DNA from: Sphingobacteriales bacterium | GTDB lineage: Bacteria > Bacteroidota > Bacteroidia > Chitinophagales > Chitinophagaceae | Direction of reading: 5' to 3' | NCBI GenBank assembly: GCA_947463665.1 | Contig: CANHUD010000038.1 | Location: forward strand, 1 to 13,554 | Length of the DNA stretch: 13,554 bases | In this document: piece after piece, positions 6,634 through 13,554 of the stretch | Layout of the letters: every line of letters starts with the position of its first letter | How positions within the stretch are numbered: position 1 is the first letter of the stretch | Position numbers and translations under genes: made by a program | The notes under the pieces: model-generated | The model's database searches: none | What the model saw: the letters and a program-made list of their open reading frames with translations, nothing else | Told to the model about the DNA's origin: nothing

Positions 6634-8454
6634 ATGAAAAATTTTTATAAAATAATAGTGTTCGTTTCTTTTGGTGTATTGCTGGGTAGTTGTAAAAAAA
6701 ACTTTCTTGATCTACAGCCGAAAGATCAATTGTCGATTCAAACGACTTTTACAACGTATGAAACGATAAAATTGTACGCATGGCAGTTTTATGAAATTTT
6801 TCCCGGATATGATGCCAGCGAGTTAAACCGAGATGTTGACAGTGATCTTGGTCAGTTGAGTTTGCTGAATCAGGAGTCTCCATGGATATGGCAGCGCGTA
6901 ATCGTTCCAGCTTCTTCAAATGACTATACAAAACCATTTGAAAATATAAGAGCGATTAACCTATTACTTGATAATATTGATAAGGCCAGCATAAATGAAT
7001 CCGAAAAGAAGCATTGGAGAAGCGTTGGGTATTTTTTCAAAGCATACAATTATGCCAATTTAATAAATAAATATGGAGACATTACATGGGTCGAAAATGC
7101 GATAGGGGATGAGGATGAGAATACTCTTTATGGAGTCCGGACACCACGCACTGAGGTGGCACAAAAGGTATTGGATATGCTTAAATATGCGGAGTCTAAT
7201 ATCAAACCTGCCGGGGATGGCGCTAATACAATTGATGTGCATGTGGTTCGCGCGTTAATATCACGATTTGGATTGGTTGAAGGCACATGGAGGAAATATC
7301 ATAAATTAGGTGGTGAAGCAGCCTATTTACAGGCAAGCGCAGAAGCTTCCGCCAAACTCATAACTAATTTCCCCACAATTATATCTAACTATTGGGAGGT
7401 TTTCAATAGTTCCAGTCTTGCAGGGAAGCCCGGAATTCTATTGTACAAAGCATACGAAGCCAATCAGATCACCCATACAGCTTCTACGTTTCCGAAAAGC
7501 TCTTCCGGCCGTTGGGATCTTACACGCAAGGCAATTGATATGTATCTGATGAAAGACGGACAAACACGTTGGACAAGCCCATTGTTTCAGGGTGACAGTA
7601 CTCCTTTTAGGGAATTCAGAGATAGAGATATACGACTGTATTTTACGACTCCTCCTCCTTACAAAGTCAATGCACCCGGTTCTGTTCGACTTTTTTCATT
7701 CACCAATAATCCCACCGATAAAGAATTTTTCTCTGTGCTTGAAAATCTTTCTCCTGTTGATACCTCGAAAAGATTACCTATCCGAAACTGGAATGGTTTT
7801 GTGGTTAGAAAAATTCCTCATTTTCAGGATGCAAATGACGGACAGCCATACAATGTAACCTATACGGGCTATCAGCTCATGAAGTTTTCAAGCCGGCTTA
7901 ATGAAGGTATTTCCAGTGCAGATATCAATGATGCGCCTATCTTCAGAATGGAAGAAGTGATGCTGAATTATGCTGAGGCTACACATGAGCTTGGTTCGTT
8001 CAACCAGACTATTTGTAATGCCACCATCAATAAACTAAGAGCACGGGGAAAAGTGAATGCCCTTACCATTTCAGCCATTCCTGAAGATCCGAAAAGAGAT
8101 CCGTCTGTAGATCCTGTGCTTTGGGAAATTCGCAGAGAACGGGCAATAGAATTAATGGGCGAAGGCTATCGTTTCAACGACCTTAGAAGATGGAAGAAAA
8201 TGGGATATACCAGTGAGAGGAAATTGGGTATGTTTGTGTTTGTAAAAACAGGTACTGTGCAAAATCTTGCCTGTGGGGAAGTACCTCCCAATACAGTACC
8301 AACTTTAGGAGGTAGAACAGCCGGATCTTCTGGTTATGTTGCCTATGAAGGTGTTCCCCCTGCAAATTTCCCGGACCATTATTATTTATATCCTATTCCT
8401 TCCAATCAGATCGTACTAACAAACGGAGTAGTTAAACAAAATCCTGGTTGGTAG
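6634..8454 (+). CDS. SusD/RagB-type surface glycan-binding lipoprotein
   Basis: The 606-residue protein begins with a lipoprotein signal peptide ending LGSC, giving lipidated Cys20, followed by KKNFLDLQPKDQLS, the usual SusD opening. The N-terminal SusD/TPR region includes KHWRSVGYFFKAYNYANLIN (about 126-145), the helix that packs against SusC, and GDITWVENAI. The C-terminal RagB/SusD region has APIFRMEEVMLNYAEATHEL (434-453), then IRRERAIELMGEGYRFNDLR (499-518) and RRW. It closes with YLYPIPSNQIVLTNGVVKQN (584-603) and PGW. All are family signatures. It forms the lid of the SusC barrel and binds glycan at the cell surface. It is somewhat longer than typical SusD, with added length around residues 280-430, where glycan-contacting loops often lie. 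The 18-bp spacing from susC indicates co-transcription. The sugar bound cannot be predicted. Confidence 0.95.
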   Translation: MKNFYKIIVFVSFGVLLGSCKKNFLDLQPKDQLSIQTTFTTYETIKLYAWQFYEIFPGYDASELNRDVDSDLGQLSLLNQESPWIWQRVIVPASSNDYTKPFENIRAINLLLDNIDKASINESEKKHWRSVGYFFKAYNYANLINKYGDITWVENAIGDEDENTLYGVRTPRTEVAQKVLDMLKYAESNIKPAGDGANTIDVHVVRALISRFGLVEGTWRKYHKLGGEAAYLQASAEASAKLITNFPTIISNYWEVFNSSSLAGKPGILLYKAYEANQITHTASTFPKSSSGRWDLTRKAIDMYLMKDGQTRWTSPLFQGDSTPFREFRDRDIRLYFTTPPPYKVNAPGSVRLFSFTNNPTDKEFFSVLENLSPVDTSKRLPIRNWNGFVVRKIPHFQDANDGQPYNVTYTGYQLMKFSSRLNEGISSADINDAPIFRMEEVMLNYAEATHELGSFNQTICNATINKLRARGKVNALTISAIPEDPKRDPSVDPVLWEIRRERAIELMGEGYRFNDLRRWKKMGYTSERKLGMFVFVKTGTVQNLACGEVPPNTVPTLGGRTAGSSGYVAYEGVPPANFPDHYYLYPIPSNQIVLTNGVVKQNPGW

Positions 8455-8467
8455 AATCTATAAAAGT

Positions 8468-8492
8468 TGATTTTGATCCAGGGCAGAAATCA
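8468..8492 (+). terminator. Weak hairpin between susD and the first sulfatase
   Basis: TGATTT (8468-8473) pairs with AAATCA (8487-8492) around a 13-base loop, 13 bases after the susD stop. The stem is short and AT-rich. It could act as a partial attenuator or RNA-end stabiliser that keeps susCD mRNA above the enzyme genes, but chance is also possible. Confidence 0.2.
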
Positions 8493-8509
8493 CCTTTATT
8501 TAAGTGAAC

Positions 8510-8532
8510 GTTTCAAAATAATGTTTCAAAAT
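8510..8532 (+). repeat. Direct repeat overlapping the sulfatase start codon
   Basis: GTTTCAAAAT occurs at 8510-8519 and again at 8523-8532, 13 bases apart. The second copy supplies the first two bases of the ATG at 8531. It may be a small slippage duplication. An out-of-frame ATG at 8521 opens an 8-codon reading frame that overlaps the real start. Confidence 0.4.
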
Positions 8533-10081
8533 GATTTACATACGTAAGATGCTATCCTGTATTGTTCTGTTTACTTTGGCTTCATCGCTGGCAAAACTGA
8601 ATGTCAGCTATGCTCAGGTAAATCGCCCTAATATCATTTACATATTTGCGGATGATCTGGGTTACGGCGATCTTGGTGTATATGGACAGGATAAGATCGA
8701 AACTCCTAATATCGACAATCTGGCAAAAAACGGGATGAAATTTACACAGCACTATGCGTTTCCCGTTTGTGCTCCTTCCCGCTATCTTTTGATGACAGGT
8801 ATTGGATCTGGTAAAGCATATATTCGTGGCAATCACGAATGGGGTGAAAGAGGCCCCGTTTGGGATTTCAAAGCCATGGAAGAAAATCCATATCTTGAAG
8901 GACAGTGGCCCATCCCGGATTCAACCATCACCATCGCTGAAGTGTTAAAACAGGTTGGATATAAAACGAGTATTGTAGGGAAGTGGGGACTTGGCGCACC
9001 TTTTACAGCAGGTCTTCCGAACCGACAGGGATTTGATTATTTCTACGGATATATTTGCCAGCGTCAGGATCATACGTACTATAACGGCCATCTTTGGGAA
9101 AATGAAGACAGGGTACCTCTTGACAATAAAATCATTTCTCCCAATACAAAACTTCCGGATAGTTTAGACAAACTGGATCCCAAAAGTTATGCTCAATATC
9201 AGCAGAACGTATACTCGCCAGATCTGTTAGTAAAGGCGGCAACCAGTTTTATTAAGAAAAATAAGAACAACCCGTTTTTTTTATACTACGCATCCCCGCT
9301 GCCTCATGTATCCTTGCAGGCCCCTCAAAAATGGATAGATTACTATCATGCTAAATTTGGAGACGAAAAACCTTTTCTGGGAGGATCCTATTTCCCCTGT
9401 CGGTATCCACGAGCTACCTATGCAGCTATGATTTCTGCCCTGGATGAACAGGTGGGTCAGCTGGTTGCAACGTTAAAAGAAAATGGGTTGTACGAAAACA
9501 CGATTATCATGTTTTGCAGTGATAACGGACCTGCCTACAACGCAGGGGTTGATCCTGTTTTCTTTAACAGTGCGGGTCCATTCCAGGGTCAGTATGGAAG
9601 AGGAAAAGGATTTCTTTTTGAAGGAGGAATTCGGGAGCCTTTTATTGTACAATGGCCGGGGAAAGTAAAACCGGGAACGACCTCTGATCTCATTTCAGCT
9701 ACTGTAGATGTAATGCCCACCTTATGTGATCTTTTTTCCGTCAATACTCCTCCAAATGTTGATGGAGTGAGTCTCCTGCCAACTTTATTAGGATTGAAGG
9801 GAAAGCAGCAACAGCATGACTACCTTTATTTTGAGTATCCGGAATATGGTGGCCAACAGGCTGTTCGTATGGGAAAATGGAAAGCCATCCGCTTAAACCT
9901 TATGAAAGGTACTATCAAAACACAGCTTTTTGATCTTAGCACAGACATTAAGGAACAAAACGATGTAGCGGCCAAATATCCTGACATTGTAAAGAAAATG
10001 GAGGATATCATGAAAAATGAACATCATACACCGGAAGTAAGCAGATTTTTAATACCTGCCCTTGAACGTAAAGGAGAATAA
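8531..10081 (+). CDS. S1-family (formylglycine-type) sulfatase
   Basis: The 516-residue protein is an alkaline-phosphatase-fold sulfatase, of usual length. A Sec signal peptide precedes the mature start near QVNRPNIIYIFADDLGYGD; translation could also begin at Met7 (8549), giving a more compact signal. D41 and D42 are expected calcium ligands. The maturation motif CAPSRYLLMTG matches the family signature fully; Cys80 is the residue to be converted to formylglycine and Arg84 its stabiliser. Other expected active-site residues are K151 in VGKWG, H259 in PLPHVS, D331-N332 in CSDNGP and K359 in GRGKGF. It hydrolyses a sulfate ester on a sugar, probably in the periplasm. A maturase (FGE or anSME) is needed but is not in the window. 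It follows susD by 76 bp, and its stop abuts the next start. The family is certain; the subfamily and the sulfate position removed are not assigned. Confidence 0.94.
   Translation: MIYIRKMLSCIVLFTLASSLAKLNVSYAQVNRPNIIYIFADDLGYGDLGVYGQDKIETPNIDNLAKNGMKFTQHYAFPVCAPSRYLLMTGIGSGKAYIRGNHEWGERGPVWDFKAMEENPYLEGQWPIPDSTITIAEVLKQVGYKTSIVGKWGLGAPFTAGLPNRQGFDYFYGYICQRQDHTYYNGHLWENEDRVPLDNKIISPNTKLPDSLDKLDPKSYAQYQQNVYSPDLLVKAATSFIKKNKNNPFFLYYASPLPHVSLQAPQKWIDYYHAKFGDEKPFLGGSYFPCRYPRATYAAMISALDEQVGQLVATLKENGLYENTIIMFCSDNGPAYNAGVDPVFFNSAGPFQGQYGRGKGFLFEGGIREPFIVQWPGKVKPGTTSDLISATVDVMPTLCDLFSVNTPPNVDGVSLLPTLLGLKGKQQQHDYLYFEYPEYGGQQAVRMGKWKAIRLNLMKGTIKTQLFDLSTDIKEQNDVAAKYPDIVKKMEDIMKNEHHTPEVSRFLIPALERKGE
10071..10076 (+). 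promoter_or_regulatory. Shine-Dalgarno site for the PhoD-like gene
   Basis: AAGGAG lies inside the last codons of the sulfatase gene, five bases before the ATG at 10082. It is the clearest ribosome-binding site in the window, where most starts have none. With the TAA-ATG junction it fixes the start and suggests translational coupling. Confidence 0.6.
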
Positions 10082-12478
10082 ATGGACAGGAGAGAAATTT
10101 TGCGATCCTTATTCTGGAGTGCCACATCTGCGGCAGCATTTAAATTTAGAAAATCAGTGGACGTTGCTGATGCTGTCAATACGATAGTAGATACCAATGA
10201 TCATTTCTCCAGCAAATGGCATCTGTATCCCGATATGATATGGACGGGAGAAGACTTGTGGGCACAAAGACTACAGGATTTTTCTATACTAAACGGGGAA
10301 TTACACTGTCTCTGTCATGGCCCGGATCGAACCGTTCACCTTCTTACCCATCAGCTTTCCACTGAATCCAAAGGGTGTAACATACAAACCGTATTTAGAT
10401 TTGTAAATGAACCAGATCATCAGCAAGACAGAAAAAATTTTGCAGGCGTAAGACTGGGAGTGAAAGGAAGATTCAACGATTATCGTTCCGCCATTATGAC
10501 GGGGAAAGGGGTGGATGCAGGAATTACCCGAAGTGGTTATTTGTTTATAGGAGACAGGTACTCAGAAAATAAATTGGATGAACCCTCTCTAACAAAGGAT
10601 CTTACCTTAAAGATCAACGTTCTACCCGGACCTGAAGAAAGAAGTACGGTATCACTTGAGGTGTTGGATACTTTGGGAAAGGTACAGGGAACCTTGCAGG
10701 CAGCATATTCGACGGGTCAGGACTGGAGTGGTAATATCGCGCTGGTAAGTCATTTTACCTCTTCAAAAAAATTGGCAGACAAGCCTACAGTGATTTTTTC
10801 ATCTCTGGAGGTAAAGGGCGAAGGACTTTCATACAATCCCCAACATATTTATGGTCCCATTTATTTCGCTCAGTATACTACCACTGAAAGCGAACTAAGA
10901 CTTTCCGCACAATTAGCACCTGTGGATCAGATAAATGGCGAAGTAAAGCTATGGGTTAAAAAAAATAAGCGATGGGAAATCATTGGTGCCAGCAAACCTC
11001 ACCCCCTGGCCCGAACCGCAACATTTATTGTATCGGATTGGGACAATACCATTGCGTCACCGTATAAAGTGACCACCGATGTACGGATGAAAAATGGCGA
11101 TGTACGAACATTTTCATATGAAGGTACGATTGCGGCAGAGCCAAAGGATAAAAAAGCAATCCGGGTGTTAGGGTTTAGTTGCAATTGGGATTATGGCTTT
11201 CCCGATACAGAAGTGGTGTTGAGTGCATCTGCACATAAGGCGGATCTTGCTTTTTTTCTTGGCGATCAGTTTTATGAGTCAAATGGTGGGTTTGGTGTTC
11301 AAATGAATCCGATCGAAAAATCGTCTTTGGATTATTTACGTAAGTGGATCATGTTTGGATGGAGCTATCGTGAACTTTTCAGGCATATTCCTATGGCGGC
11401 ACTTCCGGATGATCATGATGTGTATCATGGAAATTTATGGGGATCGGGCGGACGCCCGGCAAATCCATTGTTTGGAGGAGCCGTTTCACAGGACAGTGGT
11501 GGGTACAAAATGCCCGCTGATTGGGTTAACATGGCACAGTTAACCCAGACGAGCCATATGCCCCGTCCTTTTGATCCAACACCCGTTTCTCAGGGCATCC
11601 AAGTATTTTACTGTAACTGGAAATATGCCGGAATCAATTTTGCGTTGATCGAAGACCGTAAATTCAAGTCGCCCCCAAAAGATATACTCCCTCCTGAGGC
11701 GGATGTGTACAATGGTTTTTCCAAAAACGTAACCTATGACGATTCAAAAGAAAAAAAATTGGAAGCTAACCTGATTGGAGAGCGACAGGTACGATTTTTG
11801 AAAAATTGGATGGATGGGTTTACGAATCCTGAAGAGTTTACGGTATTGGTATCTGCTACCCCTTTTTGTTGTTTACAAACGCTGCCGGCTAATGAAATCA
11901 ATGACAATCACAATACTCAACTACCAATTCCTGTAGAGGGAGAATATGTATTGGGCGATGTACCTGTAAAAGATATGGACTCGAATGGCTGGCCCCATAA
12001 CCGCCGGGATGAAATTGTAAAAATGTTAGGCCAACACGTCCACCTTCATTTATGTGGTGACCAGCATTTGCCATCTGTTGTTCAATATGGAATGGATCAG
12101 TTTGATGATGGAACGGTTGCATTTGCCGTTCCTTCACTGAGCAATATCTGGCCAAGAAGATGGTGGCCGGATCCGAAAAATAATTTGAAGCCGCTTCCCG
12201 GTAAACCGGCTTATGCAGGTAGTTTTCTGGATGGCTTTGATAATAAGATAACGGTGCATGCTGTAGCAAATCCTCATAGTTCCGGAATGTCACCCGCTTT
12301 ATTGCATGATCGGGTAACGGGCTACGCTATGTTGGAATTTATCAAAGAAAAAAACCAGATTAAGCTGAACTGCTGGCCACGATATGCAGCTTCTGCAAAG
12401 GAAAAAATCAGACAGTTTGAGGGATGGCCATTGACCGTTAACGTAGATAAATTGAAAATCGAACAAAGCAATGATTAA
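10082..12478 (+). CDS. PhoD-type metallophosphoesterase with N-terminal jelly-roll-like domain
   Basis: The 798-residue protein begins MDRREILRSLFW, a twin-arginine-like start followed by a short hydrophobic stretch, compatible with Tat export as known for PhoD. Residues about 38-245 look like a beta-rich, LamG/concanavalin-like domain: NDHFSSKWHLYPDMIWTGED, ILNGELHC, FAGVRLGVKGRFNDY, then VIFSSLEVKG. A smaller beta domain follows (about 255-350). The catalytic part (about 360-760) has IRVLGFSCNWD with Cys367, matching the cysteine iron ligand of PhoD. It also has FFLGDQFYE (D395), LPDDHDVYHGNLWG (D443, D444, H446 region with H445), and HLHLCGDQH (D660, H662). PhoD enzymes are iron/calcium phosphomonoesterases or phosphodiesterases; Bacillus PhoD acts on teichoic acid. 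The gene starts immediately after the upstream sulfatase and overlaps the next by 8 bp, so a shared role in trimming charged glycan substituents is inferred. The actual substrate is unknown, and the protein is much longer than a bare PhoD catalytic domain. Confidence 0.85.
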   Translation: MDRREILRSLFWSATSAAAFKFRKSVDVADAVNTIVDTNDHFSSKWHLYPDMIWTGEDLWAQRLQDFSILNGELHCLCHGPDRTVHLLTHQLSTESKGCNIQTVFRFVNEPDHQQDRKNFAGVRLGVKGRFNDYRSAIMTGKGVDAGITRSGYLFIGDRYSENKLDEPSLTKDLTLKINVLPGPEERSTVSLEVLDTLGKVQGTLQAAYSTGQDWSGNIALVSHFTSSKKLADKPTVIFSSLEVKGEGLSYNPQHIYGPIYFAQYTTTESELRLSAQLAPVDQINGEVKLWVKKNKRWEIIGASKPHPLARTATFIVSDWDNTIASPYKVTTDVRMKNGDVRTFSYEGTIAAEPKDKKAIRVLGFSCNWDYGFPDTEVVLSASAHKADLAFFLGDQFYESNGGFGVQMNPIEKSSLDYLRKWIMFGWSYRELFRHIPMAALPDDHDVYHGNLWGSGGRPANPLFGGAVSQDSGGYKMPADWVNMAQLTQTSHMPRPFDPTPVSQGIQVFYCNWKYAGINFALIEDRKFKSPPKDILPPEADVYNGFSKNVTYDDSKEKKLEANLIGERQVRFLKNWMDGFTNPEEFTVLVSATPFCCLQTLPANEINDNHNTQLPIPVEGEYVLGDVPVKDMDSNGWPHNRRDEIVKMLGQHVHLHLCGDQHLPSVVQYGMDQFDDGTVAFAVPSLSNIWPRRWWPDPKNNLKPLPGKPAYAGSFLDGFDNKITVHAVANPHSSGMSPALLHDRVTGYAMLEFIKEKNQIKLNCWPRYAASAKEKIRQFEGWPLTVNVDKLKIEQSND

Positions 12479-13554
12479 AACAGTTTGGATGCCTATTACA
12501 CTTTGTTGTGTAGTATTTATGACGATTGGTTTAACTTCCTTCTCCCAAAAGCATCCCCGGCAGCCAAATATCATTTTTATACTGAGCGATGATCATGCTT
12601 CACAGGCCATTAGTGCATATGGAAGCCAGCTTACTAAAACGCCCAATATAGATCGGCTGGCGAGTCAGGGAGTTTTGTTTAATAATGCATTTGTAGTTAG
12701 TTCACTGTGCTCTCCTTCCAGAGCGTCTATATTAACCAGTCAATATGGTGCAGAAAGCGGATTTTTAAGAATTGGGGATAGTCTGGATGCTTCCATAAAT
12801 ACATTGCCCAAAATATTGCAGAAAGTAAATTATGAAACGGCTATTTTAGGAAAATGGCATTTGAAATCCCGGCCTTTGGGTTTTGATTACTGTCAGGTTG
12901 TGCGGGATCAGGGATTGTTTTTTAATCCGGCATTCTTTACAAGTGAAAATTGGGCAGATAAAAATTATAAAGGAGAAGTTAGCCAGGGATATTTTACAGA
13001 TATTATAACGGATAAGGCAATAGAATGGCTCGAGAATAGAAATACAGATAAGCCATTTGCTTTATTTGTTCACCATAAAGCACCGCATGCACCTCACATC
13101 ACTCCGGAAAAATATGATTCTCTGTTCACGAAGGACTTACCATTCCCTTCTAATTTTAATGAGGAGTACAGCAACAAAAATTCTTTTCTGAGGAATGATG
13201 AAGCTCCATACTCTAAATTACAGAATGCTTATGAATTTGATGTGTATAATTCCAGTAGCCATAAAAATGCTCCTCCTGGTATAAAAAGAGGAACCGCTGA
13301 ATATAAAGTGTGGGCCTATCAGACACTCTATAAAGGTTATCTCCGTCAAATTGCGAATCTGGATGATAATATTGGCCGTTTAGTAAACTATATAAACAGT
13401 AAAGGATTAACTGAAAATACAATTATTGTATATACATCTGATAATGGTTGGTTCTTAGGGCAGCATGGACTTTTTAATAAAATGTGGATGTATGAAGAGT
13501 CGTTAAGAGTTCCCTTAATCATTAGCTATCCAGGGCATATTGTAGCAAACAAAA
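12471..13554 (+). CDS. Second S1-family sulfatase, cut by the window end
   Basis: The frame starting at ATG 12471 overlaps the phosphoesterase stop (ATGATTAA) by 8 bp and stays open for 361 codons to the edge. It is distinct in sequence from the first sulfatase. A signal peptide (about 1-26, ending TSFSQ) is followed by QPNIIFILSDDHASQAISAY with metal ligands D40 and D41. Cys80 in LCSPSRASILTS is the predicted formylglycine precursor and Arg84 its partner. The signature's last glycine is serine. Further active-site residues are K128 and H130 in GKWHLKS, H206 in KAPHAPHI, D324-N325 in TSDNGWFLGQHGLF, and K337 in the following NKMWMYEESLRVPL block. That late block is typical of sulfatases acting on glycosaminoglycan-like or algal sugars. 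The missing C-terminal part is perhaps 100-150 residues. The overlap indicates translational coupling with the phosphoesterase. The subfamily and target sulfate are not assigned. Confidence 0.92.
   Translation, partial: MIKTVWMPITLCCVVFMTIGLTSFSQKHPRQPNIIFILSDDHASQAISAYGSQLTKTPNIDRLASQGVLFNNAFVVSSLCSPSRASILTSQYGAESGFLRIGDSLDASINTLPKILQKVNYETAILGKWHLKSRPLGFDYCQVVRDQGLFFNPAFFTSENWADKNYKGEVSQGYFTDIITDKAIEWLENRNTDKPFALFVHHKAPHAPHITPEKYDSLFTKDLPFPSNFNEEYSNKNSFLRNDEAPYSKLQNAYEFDVYNSSSHKNAPPGIKRGTAEYKVWAYQTLYKGYLRQIANLDDNIGRLVNYINSKGLTENTIIVYTSDNGWFLGQHGLFNKMWMYEESLRVPLIISYPGHIVANK

Larger units (their letters stand above)
3484..13554 (+). other. Polysaccharide utilisation locus (SusC-SusD-sulfatase-PhoD-sulfatase), right end open
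   Basis: Five same-strand genes have spacings of 18, 76, 0 and -8 bp and form one probable operon. The SusC/SusD pair defines a PUL. Two sulfatases point to a sulfated glycan, and the phosphoesterase suggests an added phosphate-type substituent. Each product has a recognisable export signal: Sec for most, lipoprotein for SusD, possibly Tat for PhoD. No backbone-cleaving enzyme is seen before the window ends, so it is either downstream or elsewhere in the genome. Confidence 0.75.

Noticed and set aside
8521..8547. An 8-codon reading frame (ATG to TAA) overlapping the start of the first sulfatase
   Set aside because: It arises from the GTTTCAAAAT duplication, has no ribosome-binding site and is too short to support as an uORF without data.
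11898..12293. A 131-codon open frame on the minus strand inside the phosphoesterase gene
   Set aside because: It lies wholly antisense to a well-supported coding region covering conserved PhoD motifs, shows no recognisable domain, and has no promoter or ribosome-binding evidence.
12299..12574. A minus-strand open frame across the phosphoesterase/second sulfatase junction
   Set aside because: It is antisense to two overlapping genes with clear family motifs; its composition looks like a reverse-frame shadow.
13213..13422. A minus-strand open frame inside the second sulfatase
   Set aside because: The plus strand encodes conserved sulfatase sequence through this region; no independent support.

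Overview
The window looks like a chromosomal segment of a Bacteroidota bacterium, probably of the Chitinophagaceae/Sphingobacteriia type. The reasons are a SusC/SusD pair, AT-rich intergenic DNA with almost no Shine-Dalgarno sites, weak TTG/TAnnTTTG-like promoter elements, and a transmembrane TPR protein ending in a LuxR-like helix-turn-helix. All recognised genes are on the + strand. The organism call is inference; no marker gene is present.

Layout. (1) Bases 1-267 hold the C-terminal end of a GH16-type beta-glucanase, closed by a 17-bp stem-loop built from a TAGAGGT heptamer. (2) Bases 268-630 are non-coding, with a weak promoter candidate and a nested inverted repeat. (3) Two regulators follow in tandem, 33 bp apart: a membrane-spanning TPR/HTH protein (631-2247) and a LacI-family repressor (2281-3318). 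(4) The 165-bp gap before susC holds two adjacent palindromes with central CG, plausible LacI-type operators. It also holds a perfect 13-bp inverted repeat whose right arm contains the susC start codon. (5) A SusC-like TonB-dependent transporter (3484-6615) and a SusD-like lipoprotein (6634-8454) follow. (6) Three tightly packed exported enzymes come next: an S1 sulfatase (8531-10081), a PhoD-type metallophosphoesterase with an extra N-terminal beta domain (10082-12478), and a second S1 sulfatase (12471 onward, cut by the window end). The phosphoesterase starts directly after the first sulfatase's stop codon, and the second sulfatase overlaps the phosphoesterase by 8 bp.

Together this reads as a polysaccharide utilisation locus (PUL) for a sulfated glycan that may also carry phosphate or phosphodiester groups. 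SusD would capture the glycan at the surface and SusC import it. The exported sulfatases and phosphoesterase would strip charged substituents, and the two upstream regulators would control expression. No glycoside hydrolase or lyase is visible inside the operon, which runs off the right edge, so the glycan cannot be named. The most unusual points are the translationally packed sulfatase-PhoD-sulfatase module and the inverted repeat that could mask the susC start in read-through transcripts. No tRNA, rRNA, CRISPR array, transposase or insertion sequence was seen.
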